Source: Toxorhynchites rutilus septentrionalis (taxonomy: Eukaryota > Arthropoda > Insecta > Diptera > Culicidae). From it: 64,000 nt of DNA. The DNA lies in the NCBI RefSeq assembly GCF_029784135.1, contig NC_073746.1, positions 245,088,307 to 245,152,306 of the forward strand, in the 5' to 3' direction. Positions 22,081 to 32,867 of the stretch are shown in pieces; within the stretch, counting starts at the first letter, position 1; every line of letters begins with the position of its first letter. Below the pieces are notes generated by a model. The model was not told the DNA's origin and did not search any database. It saw only the letters and a list, made by a program, of their open reading frames with translations. The translations under genes and the position numbers were made by a program.

Positions 22081-23072
22081 TAAAGGGTGTGTCACATCAA
22101 ATTGCATCACGGAAAACACGCTGTAGAAATTCGCCCAGTAGACCGATCCTTTTGAAAATTTTAGACAGTAAAATAAAAACTATTAAACAACTTTTGGCAT
22201 TTTCTTTTTATTCATACTTCGAGCCCAAGCCCGTGCTGCTTCAATAGTGGTAGTAAGCGCTTCTGTAGGCACTCCTTAAGGTAAACCTGCCCGTTTACCG
22301 TGCCGGTCATCACGAAGGGGGCGCTCCGCTTTCCGCAAGAGCAGATCGCTTGCCACACCATGTACTTTTTGGCAAACTTGGATATTTTCTGCTTGCGAAT
22401 CTCCTCCGGAACGCTGAATTTGTCCTCTGCGGAGAAGAACAACAGGCCCGGCAGTCCGCTTTGACGTAGGTTTCGTCGTCCATTACCAGGCAATGCGGCT
22501 TCGTCAGCATTTCGGTGTACAGCTTCCGGGCTCGCGTCTTCCCCACCATGTTTTGCCTTTCGTCGCGGTTAGGAGCCTTCTGAACCTTGTATGTACACAG
22601 GCCCTCCCGCTGCTTGGCCCGCTGGACGAATGAACTTGACAAATTCAGCTTATTGGCGACATCCCGGACCGAACTTCTCGGATCACGTCTAAACTGCTTA
22701 ACTACGCGCTTGTGATCTTTTTCACTGACGGAGCATCCATTTTTGCCGTTCTTCACCTTCCGGTCGATGGTTAGGTTCTCGAAGTATCGTTTTAGTACTC
22801 TGCTGACCGTGGATTGGACGATTCCCAGCATCTTACCGATGTCCCGATGTGACAACTCCGGATTCTCGAAATGAGTGCGCAGGATTAATTCACGACGCTC
22901 TTTTTCGTTCGACGACATTTTTCCAAATTTACGAAAAATTGACAGTGAAGCATGGTCAACGTGATCTATACACTCTTATCTGATTATAAGCGAAAACTGA
23001 AGATATAATTCCTAAAAATTAAATTTCTACAGCGTTTTTTCCGTGATGCAATTTGATGTGACACACCCTTTA
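22081..23072 (-). mobile_element. DD37E Tc1/mariner element with internal deletion
   Basis: The terminal inverted repeats are nearly perfect: AAGGGTGTGTCACATCAAAT at 22083 and its complement ending at 23070, extending through GCATCACGGAAAA. TA target duplications are at 22081-22082 and 23071-23072. Total length is 988 bp. The minus-strand transposase gene keeps its start and DNA-binding half but lacks the C-terminal catalytic half, so the element is an internal deletion derivative that would need a helper enzyme to move. Confidence 0.92.
22215..22918 (-). pseudogene. DD37E transposase, C-terminally deleted
   Basis: The ATG at 22918 begins MSSNEKERRELILRTHFENP. Residues about 1-110 form paired helix-turn-helix domains (SHRDIGKMLGIVQSTVSRVL, then VRDVANKLNLSSSFVQR). 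The first catalytic aspartate is in DDETYVKAD. A frameshift follows near 22470-22440. In the next frame ISKFAKKYMVWQAICSCGKR and GTVNGQVYLKECLQKRLLP are preserved, matching the copy at 550-1271. The frame then stops at QHGLGLEV, just before the second aspartate, so the D and E that complete the active site are missing. DNA-binding capacity may remain encoded, making a repressor-like fragment conceivable but unproven. Confidence 0.88.
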
Positions 23073-23555
23073 GTAGTTTATTTCGTTCACCCCAAGATTT
23101 TCTTTCGCTCAAAATTGTTTTACTATCGTACTCTTTTTTATTTTTTTTTTGCATTGACACAGTCCTACTATTTCATGATTGCCATGAGCTGTCTGTACAA
23201 AATATTAATTTAGAAAAATAATCAATTTTAACGCAACTTTGAAGCGATCGTGTTGTTTTTAGTAGGTTCTTTATGTGCTTTGATACTTATCAATACGTGG
23301 CTTCATGCTAGAGATGGTTGGTGTAAAGTCAGACCGGACTAAATATAAAAACAAGAAAGAATGAGTTAATAGTAGCAAACAATCAATGATTTCTTAGCCT
23401 ACATTCTACTTTTATCAGATCACACTAATGTTGTAAATAGCCAAGTTTATGGCATATTTTTGTTTTGAATGGCCAATAAAAACTGATAATAGCATGCAGT
23501 CAAAGTGAACCAAATGCACACGAAAAAAAATTAAAAAATTAAAATTTTATATTTA
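23073..23555. repeat. Spacer containing a copy of a dispersed repeat
   Basis: 23118-23330 is weakly homologous to 36382-36632: TTTTTGCATTGACACAG against TTTCGCATTGGCACAG, a TGTACAAAATAT block, then GGCTTCATGCTAGAGATGG against GGCTCAATACTAGAGATAGG. Identity of the repeat is unknown. Confidence 0.4.
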
Positions 23556-24012
23556 TCAACAATTACTTTCGTTTCCTCTCATTTCAAGCATATTCTGCAT
23601 TTTTATGTTTATCAGTATTTGTCTGAAAGGAAACTGCTTGCTATCAGAGTCAGAGTCAGATTTTGCTTTCTTCCGTTTTCGAGGTGTGATTTTCCGCGGT
23701 GAAGTTTTTGGAAAAGGTTCAACATTTTCCGGGAACAAAGTTGCCAAAGTAAAATCTATCTGTGCTGTAGACGCAATGTTTTGCAGCATTGTTGTATTAC
23801 CCGATGAGCCAGTTGCTACCTCCGCTCCAGTAGGCAAATTCATTTGAACATTCAAAATCCTTGTCCGAAAAAACCTTTCTTAAGAATGGATAGTAACCTG
23901 TCATTTTGAATCCAGCTAGGATATTACTCAGATTGAAAGAAGCATTCTAAGCCGATGCAACTATACCTGAAAGGTCGTGTATAGAAATAGTTTTTCTAGG
24001 ATGGTTGTGTAG
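23556..24012 (-). pseudogene. pogo/Tigger-type transposase, C-terminal part
   Basis: Minus strand, beginning at the BEL insertion point. Short segments LHNHPRKTISIHDLSGIV, ILAGFKMTGYYPF and VFSDKDFECS fit the region after the DDE domain of pogo/Tigger-like (CENP-B related) transposases. ENVEPFPKTSPRKITPRKRK matches their lysine/arginine-rich C-terminus. One in-frame stop interrupts it (GIVASA followed by a stop). The frame ends with RGNESN at about 23556. The N-terminal part of the same gene lies at 31690-32041, on the far side of the BEL/Pao element, in the same orientation. Confidence 0.7.
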
Positions 24013-24017
24013 CCAAT

Positions 24018-24688
24018 TGTACACTTTCGGCACCCCGGGGTGCTGAAAGTCAAGGGAGTTTCTTTCTGAACAACGACTACATTGGTCAAGATTCGGAATA
24101 TAACTAACTTTATTTTAATTAAAATGAATGTTGTAGCTTGTTTTGTCAGCACAAGCTTCTTGATTATTTTCGCAGTACTTCGCTGCGTTTGCACAAAATG
24201 TGCCCTCCGGCGTTGGTGCATGCGGCATCAGATCACGCTGCTGTTGGTCGAGCGCGCCCCACGCTGAGCCGCTTCCAATTGCTGAAGTCGTTTGGCGTTC
24301 CTAAGCCAATGGAAAATTATGATGGCGATAACGATCGCCACGATGAATGCGCCATCCAACGAATACGATGCCACATCGTGCATCGATATGGTGTTTTCCA
24401 CCTTATCGCTTCCAAACATTGTTGATTGAAGGTTTAACTTTACTTGATCCAGGACTCCGGGGATCATTACGTTTTATGACTTCTTGGGAAGTCCAAAATT
24501 GCTGACGCGTGTTCCCGTTGGTGGGAAATTGAATAATTGGTTAGTTGCTTGCATGCGCATGGCTCAAATTATGATGGCGTGGACTGCTCCGATTTGGTCG
24601 CTTCCCATGGGAAATCGATTAATTATTTTATCACGCGTGTGGCTCCGATTACGGAGTCAATGACTACTCCTATTCGTGAACACTTCCA
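24018..24688 (-). repeat. 3' LTR of BEL/Pao element
   Basis: Identical to 31010-31680 except for three substitutions near 24536, 24618 and 24629. On the minus strand it begins TGGAAGTGTTCACG and ends GTGTACA. Confidence 0.95.
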
Positions 24689-24705
24689 TTTCTCCCCCCT
24701 TTGGG
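24689..24705 (-). other. Polypurine tract
   Basis: Minus-strand sequence CCCAAAGGGGGGAGAAA immediately precedes the 3' LTR, the expected position for plus-strand priming. Confidence 0.85.
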
Positions 24706-25089
24706 ACGAGGGCGTATTCTGCCGTCCCAAATTGTGTCCGAAGCTTTGGGTGGATTGTCTTCTTCCAACTCTTGCATTGATTGTGACGTGATGGTACCTT
24801 GTTGATTTGTTTGTGATTGCTCGCTTACAGGATTGTCTGAAACGCCCTCCTCGGGAATGTCATCGTTGCTGGACTCCGGTTCTGATTCATTAATTGGTAT
24901 TGGAGCCAAACTTCGTACGTTCCGTCTGTATACGCCTGATGCAGTGCGTACTGAAGCTACCCTCACGCTGCCATCTGTGCCGGCGTACGTTTGTGTAACT
25001 ATTCCCATCGGCCATTTGGAGATAGGCACGTTGTCATCTCCTATGAGTACTATATTGTCGTTAAAACGTTGGCGTTGATTTTTGTCCAT
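24706..25089 (-). pseudogene. BEL integrase C-terminal domain
   Basis: Contains GDDNVPISKWPMGIV and VASVRTASGVYRRNVRSLAP, typical of the domain that follows the BEL/Pao integrase core (DUF5641-like). An acidic, low-complexity tail follows. It is in a different frame from the core, so a frameshift separates them near 25050-25089. Part of the polyprotein that would act on integration of the cDNA. Confidence 0.85.
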
Positions 25090-25667
25090 TTGGCGAAATT
25101 CCGTAATTCGTGGAGGTATTCATTGCTCCACCTGGTCCAGAATTGTTCGATTTGAGTTTGCACTCGTTTCCATCTAGTCTCTAGGTTTCCACCTTCCCCT
25201 ATCGGGCTTGGGATTGGCAAGGCAGTCATTGGCCTCCCAATCAGGAAATGTCCCGGAGTTAAGGGCTGTGGGGAGTTCGGTTGAGTGAGTACCGCTGTTA
25301 ACGGTCTGCTGTTCATTATTGCTGAGATCTGATAGAATAGAGTCTGCAGCTCCAGTAGATTAAAGTGTGCTCCCCTGGCAGCGCCTGTGAACAGCCGCTT
25401 TGCTGTTTTGATGTTTGCTTCCCAGAGTCCTCCGAAGTTGGGACTCCGGGGCGGTATGAATGAAAATTTTATCCCTTGTTCAGCTATGAGCCCAACCAGC
25501 TTGTTCTGAAATGCTTTATTGTTGTATACCTTGCGTAATTCGGAGAGCTCTCTGCATGCTCCCACGAAATTTCGGCCATTGTCCGAGTAAATGGTGTCTG
25601 GTGTTCCTCGGACTGACGTGAACCTCAAGAGTGCGGAGATGAATGCACCTGAAGATTGATTCTCCAC
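25050..25667 (-). pseudogene. BEL integrase catalytic core
   Basis: Carries the second catalytic aspartate in TIYSDNGRNFVGA and the glutamate in SPNFGGLWEANIKTAKR; the third block (NSRPLTAV, LTPGHFLIGRP) is also clear. The first catalytic aspartate is in the adjacent upstream piece (GVDLCGPFEV). A frame break at about 25667-25749 separates the two. Otherwise well conserved, consistent with recent insertion. Confidence 0.9.
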
Positions 25668-25748
25668 TTCTTCAATGTGTACCGCCTTTGTGGAAAAACA
25701 GATGAAAATGCACGCGTATGCTGTTGTCTTTGTTTTTGAGCGATAATT

Positions 25749-27056
25749 CTATAGGACTTCAAAAGGCCCACAGAGATCCACCCCTGTGTGGGTAAATGCA
25801 GATGATGGATTGACTCTTGCCCGGGGTAACTGTCCCATGTGTTGTTGTAATCGTCTTGGCCTTGCCCTGGCGCACTTGACGCATTTATTTATGACTCCTT
25901 CTGCGACCTTTCTGAGGTTCCGCATCCAATACGTCCGGCGGAATTCGCTCATGACCAGTTCCAGTCCGCAGTGGAAATTCCTTTCGTGAATGTATCTGAT
26001 TATCACCTTTGCGAATGGGTGTGATTTGGGGATTAGGATTGGGGTCTTGTGGGTGAGTGGCAGCTCGGCCAAGCTCAGCCTTCCCGTTACGTGAAGAAGT
26101 CCATTTTGCATTGTAGGATTCAGATGCTCAAATTGATCCTTGTTGATAGTTTCACCCCATTGTATGACTGCTAATTTGGTTGGATATTCTTGTTGTTGCA
26201 TGATTTGAATGATCAATTTTGTTCCTTCATTTAATTCTTGCGGAGTGAAGGCTCCGCTTAAGTATTTGTTTGATATACCTCTTCGTTTCCAAGTTGGGGA
26301 CTTGGCCTTCCAGTTCTCGATTATCCTTTTAACTAGCGCGAAATGTCTGCGCGTCTTCTTGAAGGAGTTGTGATATTTGAATTTTGCTATGTAATCATCA
26401 ATAGGTGGGACATTGGCTGTCGCTACGCTAACTGATTTAACCTTTTCTTCTGGTGCCTTGAGATTTTCATCGATCTGATCTTGAGGATAGTCGCCCTCAA
26501 CCAGGAATTCTGGCCCGTTTATCCAAAAGGTCTTCTTGTTACCTATCAATTGTCCGATGGTGATACCTCGAGATACTAAGTCGGCTGGGTTGCTTGCTGA
26601 TTTGACATAATACCAATCTTTGGCATCAGTCAACTGTTGGATTTGTTGGGTGCGATTAGAAATAAACACTTTCCACTTTGTTGGAGGTCCTCGGATCCAA
26701 GTTAGTGCAACTTGAGAATCGCACCAATAAAACTCTGCGTTTAGTCTGTCCTTAATTACTGCTTTCACCTTCTGAGCCAATTTAGCAAGCAGAAGTGCGC
26801 CTTGCAACTCCAATCGTGGCAGGGTGATCTCCTTCATTGGCGCTACTCTGGATTTAGCGCATAGCAATTGCGTACTCACGATACCGTCGGAGTCAATGCT
26901 ACGGCAGTAAATGCATGCTCCGTATGCCTTGGTGGATGCATCCAAAAATCCATGGAGTTCCAGGCAATGTGGTCTGCTTGGTAATACTTGCCTGGGAAAC
27001 TTTACCTCCCTGAGTTTGTGTAATTCCCCTTTTATTGCATTCCATTGTGTCGTCAC
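25749..27056 (-). pseudogene. BEL RNase H and integrase zinc-binding region
   Basis: RNase H-type motifs come first (LHGFLDASTKAYGACIY, ITLPRLELQGALLLAKL, WCDSQVALTWIRG, SNPADLVSRG). A variable linker follows, then the integrase H2C2 zinc-binding segment (HCGLELVMSEFRRTYW, then CVKCARARP), ending with the first core aspartate in THTGVDLCGPFEV before a stop. About 435 codons are open without a lesion. It overlaps the upstream reverse transcriptase frame by four nucleotides, marking another frameshift. Role: template RNA removal and integration. Confidence 0.9.
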
Positions 27057-27652
27057 TTCGGTGGGAATATTGTCGTCCCAATGTATCTGCAGTTTCCATA
27101 GTAGCTGTATAATATTTTTGCTGCTACAATCGCCGGTTGCACTAGTCCCAGGGGATCGTATAGTCGTAGGATTTCAGACGCTAGACGTCTCTTTGTCATT
27201 GATGAACTTTCCTTATAACGCGTATCTTCCACTTTGAATATGAATGAATCATTTCCCGGGGCCCAATTCAGGCCCAAAGTCTTTATGGTTTCCTGGTCAC
27301 CTATGCGTACTGTGGGTTCTAAGTCCTCCTTGGGGATTCCAGCTAGTACCTTTTTGCTATTTGAGGCCCATTTTCGCAATGGGAATCCTCTTTTTAGTAG
27401 TGCTGCTTCAACTCGTTGTCTGATGTCTATCAGCTTTTCTTCGGAGTCTGCTCCTAACATTAAATTGTCCACGTAGAATGACTGTTGGATGATATTTCCT
27501 AACTCCTCATCTGTTTCCTTTTGCTCTTCCCCTGCTTGATGCAATGCTCTGCATGCCAGAAAGGACGAGGCAGCTTCACCGTATGTTACGGTTTTCAATC
27601 GATAGGTCCTTATCGGTTCGTTTTTGTTGAAGCGATACCGAATACATTGCAT
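27053..27652 (-). pseudogene. BEL reverse transcriptase, palm and thumb part
   Basis: Holds LKTVTYGEAASSFLACRALH and the catalytic box, here FYVDNLMLGA at 27475-27464, where the family has YVDD; the second aspartate is changed to asparagine. KWASNSKKVL, TLGLNWAPGND and LYDPLGLVQPA follow, typical of BEL/Pao. The upstream RT half is in another frame, and a short duplication (around GTATCGTCGTCTGTCGACGA near 27655-27690) marks the break. The D to N change should abolish polymerisation by this copy. Confidence 0.9.
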
Positions 27653-27655
27653 CCA

Positions 27656-28850
27656 GGTATCGTCGTCTGTCGACGATACCTGTCTGTCGATACATTTTCG
27701 TTATGTCGGCACTCAACACGTAATCCTCCCCTCTGAATTCGAGCAAGAGATCTAATTGATCCTTCTGTATCACTGGGCCAATAGCTTGTATATCGTTTAG
27801 AGACTTCCCAGTGGTAGTTTTAGCGCTAGCATCGTAAACCACTCTTAGCTTAGTAGTTGTAGAGTCGGGTTTAGCCACACAAGAGTGCGGTATGTAGTAA
27901 ATCACTTTGTGTTCATCCTTTTCCTTGACTAAATCCATGTGACCTAGATCAAGATATTCCTTCATGAAGAGTTCATACTCAACTTTAAGTTGTGGATTTT
28001 GGGCAAATCGCCGCTCCAGTGATAGAAGTCTCCTGTCAGCTTGTTCTCGCGAACTTCCTAGTACATTTATTTCTTCTTTTAGTGGTATTCGTACCACGTA
28101 TTTTCCGTCTGCGTTTATGAAATGCGTGGTTTTGAAGTGTTGCTCAACTTCATTATCTGTGAGTATTGTATTCGTTTCCTGCTCTGATGCAATCTCATCT
28201 CCTTTGTAGAATTTGTAGAATAGTCGATTTAACTCTTCGTTTGAACATTTGGTTCCCTTTACCTCTTTCCTTACATTTTTTAAAGTGGCCAGTGGCGCAT
28301 TTCCTTTCGATACATCAGTGCATAATGAGAGAGTACTCACACTAACAGGAGCTCCATACGTGCCGTTGAGGTGAAGTGATCCCGCGGCAAGCCATCCCAG
28401 CTTTGATTCGATATACGTTGGCCCGTGAGCCGTCCTTATTTGCCTTGAAACAAGTACCTGATAGAATACTCTCGCTCCTAATAAAATATCAACGGGTCCC
28501 TTAACATGGAAGTTTGGGTCAGCAAGCCTAATACCCTTGGGGGTTGCCAACTGGGAGCTGTCTATTGTCTCCGACAGTTGTTCGCATAGAGCGTGGGGGA
28601 TTACTATCAACTCCATGTCTAAGTTGAATTTTCCTTGATCAGCCGTGAGCGTTATTTTGATCTGTTTGTTGGTTTGTATAGTGCCATTGATTCCGTGTAC
28701 TAACATTCGTTCCTGGGTGCATGGTACCTTGAGTAGTGAAGAGGCCCTTTCGCTGATGGCCTCTATCTGGCTTCCCGAGTCTAGGAGACATCTCATCATA
28801 TACCTTAACTTGCCTTGTGATACTGGTGATCGCAGTGGCTAGGAACACAT
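27656..28850 (-). pseudogene. BEL aspartic protease and RT N-terminal half
   Basis: The protease active site LLDSGSQIEAIS is near 28790, preceded in a shifted frame by EYVFLATAITSITRQVKVYD, so there is a frameshift just before the active site. Downstream are WLAAGSLHL and KYVVRIPLK. RT fingers follow (RVVYDASAKTTTGKSLND, YVLSADITKMYRQ). The frame breaks after MYRQ at the small duplication. The protease would process the polyprotein, and the fingers domain binds the template-primer. Confidence 0.9.
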
Positions 28851-28866
28851 ATTCCCGTTTGTATAG

Positions 28867-29150
28867 TCAATCCTCATTAGAGGCCTGCATTACTACTGCA
28901 TCACTTTGGTTGTCTATTTCCTTTCCCTGGCCCCGATTCTCGTGGAGCATGGTATGGTGGCGACCTTTGCAGTCGCGACATCGTCCATTGCTGGTACAGT
29001 TACGCACATTATGAGTCTTTGAAAGACAGTTGTAGCACAGATTTTTCTTCCGTGCTTCTTCCCGACGGGCTTCAATTGATAAAGCTCCGAATTCTTTGCA
29101 AGCATGTGTTGCATGACTGGAGTTTGCGCAAAAGCAAATGTAATGGAGGT
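28867..29150 (-). pseudogene. BEL gag zinc-knuckle region
   Basis: CYNCLSKTHNVRNC followed by CRDCKGRHHTMLH are two CCHC-type knuckles, the nucleic-acid-binding part of Gag. The frame is joined to the rest of gag by a frameshift near 29110-29150 and ends at a stop at 28867. Confidence 0.85.
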
Positions 29151-30133
29151 TTGCTTCCTCCCGCTGAAGTTTTCGTGGCGCTGTATGCGACTGCTTTATT
29201 TGCTTTTCTAGTGGCATGAGCATTTTCGACCGCAGTCTTACACGTTAGTTGATTGGCCATTTTTTCTAGCTCCTCCTTGAATTCTTTCCATGAGTACAAT
29301 TTTTGTAAGTCTAGTCGTTCTTCCAATTTCATAAGCGCCTGTTCGTCCAAACGCTCCTTGACTAAGCAAATCAGTAACCCGTTTGCTACCTTGTCTGATT
29401 CGCTCGTTTGCCCGGCGATTTGTTTCGTAGCGGATAGCATGGTATCCACAGCATCAACTAAACCCAGAATGGTTCTGGGATTTGGTTCCTTTCCGCGGCG
29501 GTGGCGGAGAAAGTTGAAGAAGTAGCCTTCAAAGGCTATTCTTTGCTTGTAAAACCTTTCTTCTAACTTGCGCCACGCTTGATCGAATGGCATTCCCGAA
29601 TTTTCGAACGCCTCGCTAGCGTTTCTTGCTGGTTCATATCGTTCAAAACATTTGCCGAGGAAGGCGTATTTATCCGCGTCCTCGGTTAGGGCGCTAACTC
29701 GCTTTTCGAAACGGCTCCTAAACGCCAACCATTCTGTTGGCGACCCATTGAAACGTGGATGCTCGATCCTTGGAAGGTGATCCGGACGGCTCGGTCCGGC
29801 AATCAATGTCTGCTCTAATGCGTTGGCCTGGCCCCTCGGAGAGGCGTCCCGTCTTTCGGCCCTCTCTCGTACTCGGATCCACTTGAGCAGATCTGTTTTG
29901 ATTTCACAATACATTGCCATGAGAGGCCCTCGCATATTCGTTCCTTCACCTTGTCCTTCAAGTTGAAGGATGATGTTCGACGCTTGTTGGAATAGGTATT
30001 CCAACAGGTCATGCTGGGTTTGTAAGTAAACCACTGATGGCAGGGCATCTGCCGTAATTCCTTGCGAGAAGTTGTTCAGCGCCTTAATTGAGCCCTCCAA
30101 TGCTGTCAATTGCGCCGAATACACTGCGATTGT
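29120..30133 (-). pseudogene. BEL gag (capsid-like) region
   Basis: About 330 codons with the BEL/Pao gag pattern: LPRIEHPRFNGSPTEWLAFR, then FLGKCFERYEPARNASEAF and WRKLEERFYKQRIAFEGYFF. No ATG starts the frame: just upstream a run of seven A lies next to an in-frame TAA, so the true start is lost or lies in another frame. It would form the particle core. Confidence 0.85.
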
Positions 30134-30990
30134 AGCTGCGTCAGCCTTTTTTTAGCCTTCACCTACAGCTTCCTGGATATTGTCGTAGTGATGCCCACCT
30201 GATGCGCCGATTTTACAACGTCGCTGGTAATAGTTTGATTCTCCCCCCGTCAGGAATATTAACACCCGTTGCCTTTCACTTAATTCATGCACTGTTTTTC
30301 TCTTGGGGGGCTCCCGATCTGCGCAGTTTCGGCTGGTTCGTACTACAGCCCACAGTTTGGTGGAGATGATTGCCTCAGAATGGTTCTATCAGACGCATTA
30401 TCTGGCAAAAACACTGAAACCTTTTCAAATTAGCGTTTAATGTTCACTAGCCCCCAGTTCTCTCGCACATTATTTTTCTCTTGCGGGGCTCCCTATCTGG
30501 AGCCGTCGTCTCGCATTAGTAACACTTCTCACATTCTCACGAAACTTCCACATTAATGTTTCCTCATATAATTCTGTTTTGTTGTGTGTCACTTTTCATT
30601 CATTTCTGCCCTTAATGCTTTTCCACGTCACTGGTACGTACGAACTAAGATACAATGCAGGCTTCATAATCGATAACACTGTATATTGCTTGTTCTCACA
30701 ACACCGCTATCAGTTTTTGTTTATGTTCATCCTATCTTATGCATGATAGTCCTGTTTATTCCACAATATGTTTATCCCGCCTTGTCAAACGAGCGCGTGC
30801 CATCGCGCCGGCTCGAAAATGACGATTGTTAGCGAAAACCGCGATCGCGTAACGTTCTCACCAATCCACTCCCGCTGGTGGATTTTTATGAATTTCTGGA
30901 GATGTGCCACATAATCAATCAGGACACAGTGATCGGTTAAAACATTGTCACTTTTATTGCTAAACGCCGTGCACGCACTTGTCTAGCAAT

Positions 30991-31008
30991 ATCACGTCGG
31001 GGTCACCA
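30991..31008 (-). other. Primer-binding site
   Basis: Minus strand TGGTGACCCCGACGTGAT starts two bases inside the 5' LTR and is complementary to a tRNA 3' end with the CCA tail. Which tRNA cannot be fixed from here. Confidence 0.8.
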
Positions 31009-31009
31009 A

Positions 31010-31680
31010 TGTACACTTTCGGCACCCCGGGGTGCTGAAAGTCAAGGGAGTTTCTTTCTGAACAACGACTACATTGGTCAAGATTCGGAATATAACTAAC
31101 TTTATTTTAATTAAAATGAATGTTGTAGCTTGTTTTGTCAGCACAAGCTTCTTGATTATTTTCGCAGTACTTCGCTGCGTTTGCACAAAATGTGCCCTCC
31201 GGCGTTGGTGCATGCGGCATCAGATCACGCTGCTGTTGGTCGAGCGCGCCCCACGCTGAGCCGCTTCCAATTGCTGAAGTCGTTTGGCGTTCCTAAGCCA
31301 ATGGAAAATTATGATGGCGATAACGATCGCCACGATGAATGCGCCATCCAACGAATACGATGCCACATCGTGCATCGATATGGTGTTTTCCACCTTATCG
31401 CTTCCAAACATTGTTGATTGAAGGTTTAACTTTACTTGATCCAGGACTCCGGGGATCATTACGTTTTATGACTTCTTGGGAAGTCCAAAATTGCTGACGC
31501 GTGTTCCCGTTGGTGGGAAATTGAATAATTGGTGAGTTGCTTGCATGCGCATGGCTCAAATTATGATGGCGTGGACTGCTCCGATTTGGTCGCTTCCCAT
31601 GGGAAATCGATTCATTATTTTATTACGCGTGTGGCTCCGATTACGGAGTCAATGACTACTCCTATTCGTGAACACTTCCA
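31010..31680 (-). repeat. 5' LTR of BEL/Pao element
   Basis: Same 671-bp sequence as the 3' LTR with three substitutions. It is followed by the CCAAT target duplicate at 31681-31685. Open frames inside are copied in both LTRs and have no recognised product. Confidence 0.95.
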
Positions 31681-31689
31681 CCAATCGTG

Positions 31690-32041
31690 CTGGGAAACTG
31701 GGAGCTATATTTAATTGTTTCCAAAGTGCAATGATTTTTGGATTGATTTTTGACTTTTTGAAATTGATTCGTTTACGTTGCTTTTTGCTACCTTTCTAAA
31801 ATGTTCCAGAATATTGAGAAACAGTTTTTCTGTTATGCAACCGTTAGTTGGGAAATTAACAAAGACAATGGATCCAGTTTTCCCGTTATACAAACAAATT
31901 AGCAAAGACAATGGACCCAGTTGGACCACCTGTGAGCTAGAATCATGAAAACGTTCTATTCTAAACTAGTTCGATAGCTCTTCCCATCTCATCTTCGTTG
32001 GTGCTGGTTCTATCGGTTTTCTTTTTGTAGTTTCGAACCAT
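31690..32041 (-). pseudogene. pogo/Tigger-type transposase, N-terminal and DDE fragments
   Basis: Minus strand. The ATG at 32041-32039 begins MVRNYKKKTDRTSTNED, the usual opening of the psq helix-turn-helix region in pogo/Tigger-like proteins. It stops after about 26 codons and continues directly in a piece of the DDE domain (GSIVFVNFPTNGCITEKLF, then LEHFRKVAKSN), so most of the DNA-binding and early catalytic region is deleted. The C-terminus resumes at 24012 beyond the BEL element. The gene was already decayed or decayed after the insertion. Confidence 0.65.
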
Positions 32042-32750
32042 CATTAGGTCTGAGAATCAAACTAAATTGATGTTTGTTAGTAAACAACAATCAGACACAA
32101 ATTTTATGAGGTATTAAACAGTGTCCGAATTTACCCCGTGAACGATGTCCGAATGTGCCTTACCACCATCCGAAGACAAATCATAATTTTATCTAATGAA
32201 TAGACCTTTATTTCCACGTTGTTTGCACGTTTTTCTAATTTCATATTAGTTACTAACTGAGGTGGTGTACTTGAATTTCTAAATCGTTCATAAAGGAATT
32301 AAGGAAATACTTATAACTTCAGCTCAAAAGTTTCGAAACGTGTATGAAAAAGGGCACTGTGTTGTTTTCGTACGTAATAAACGACCAGGAGATGTCAAAC
32401 CATATGACAGCTGTTGGTGAAAGGGCTGTAAATTTACTTATATTTTTAATTTGGTTGAAAATTGTACCACTTAATTTTTACAAGCGTTGTCCGAAACTGC
32501 CCCCGTCCGAAACTACCCCCCTTTCCACTACTTGAAAATATACACAAATCGATTATTTTTGGTAAGTAAAATACTGTTTCAACCAATAAAACCGATTCGT
32601 TTTATTGTATAGGTTCAGTGATATAAATTCTAGTTAAAAATCCACGTTCACTACGTACTAAATAAATGATATGATTTAATCATAAATCCAAAAAACCTCT
32701 TGGTTCACCTTGAAGAGTTTTTTTGTAATATTATATTTACACAACTTTGT
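32042..32750. other. No gene; GTCCGAA motifs
   Basis: Four GTCCGAA motifs, each followed by a C-rich block, occur at about 32123-32155 and 32490-32520, near the 5' side of the pogo-type gene. They could be terminal or subterminal repeats of that element. No protein is supported. Confidence 0.4.
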
Positions 32751-32867
32751 TTAAAGGGATAGTATACTATGAACATCATAAAAAGTATGTGATTTTCGCG
32801 ATTTTTTTCAACGAGAAAAGAAATTACTATGATCAATCTGATATCACAGTTTTATTAGGTACTAGCT

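Larger units (their letters stand above)
24018..31680 (-). mobile_element. BEL/Pao LTR retrotransposon, 7663 bp
   Basis: Complete in structure: two 671-bp LTRs (24018-24688 and 31010-31680) with TG..CA ends on the minus strand, a primer-binding site inside the 5' LTR, a polypurine tract before the 3' LTR, and a 5-bp target duplication CCAAT (24013-24017 and 31681-31685). Internal order on the minus strand is gag, zinc knuckle, aspartic protease, reverse transcriptase, RNase H, integrase, which is the BEL/Pao layout. I see three differences between the LTRs, so insertion was recent, yet the coding region has several frameshifts and a changed RT box. No envelope gene is present. It landed inside a pogo-type transposase gene. 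Confidence 0.95.

Noticed and set aside
24138..24467. Open frames within the BEL LTR
   Set aside because: Present identically in both LTRs, no domain, and located where only regulatory sequence is expected.
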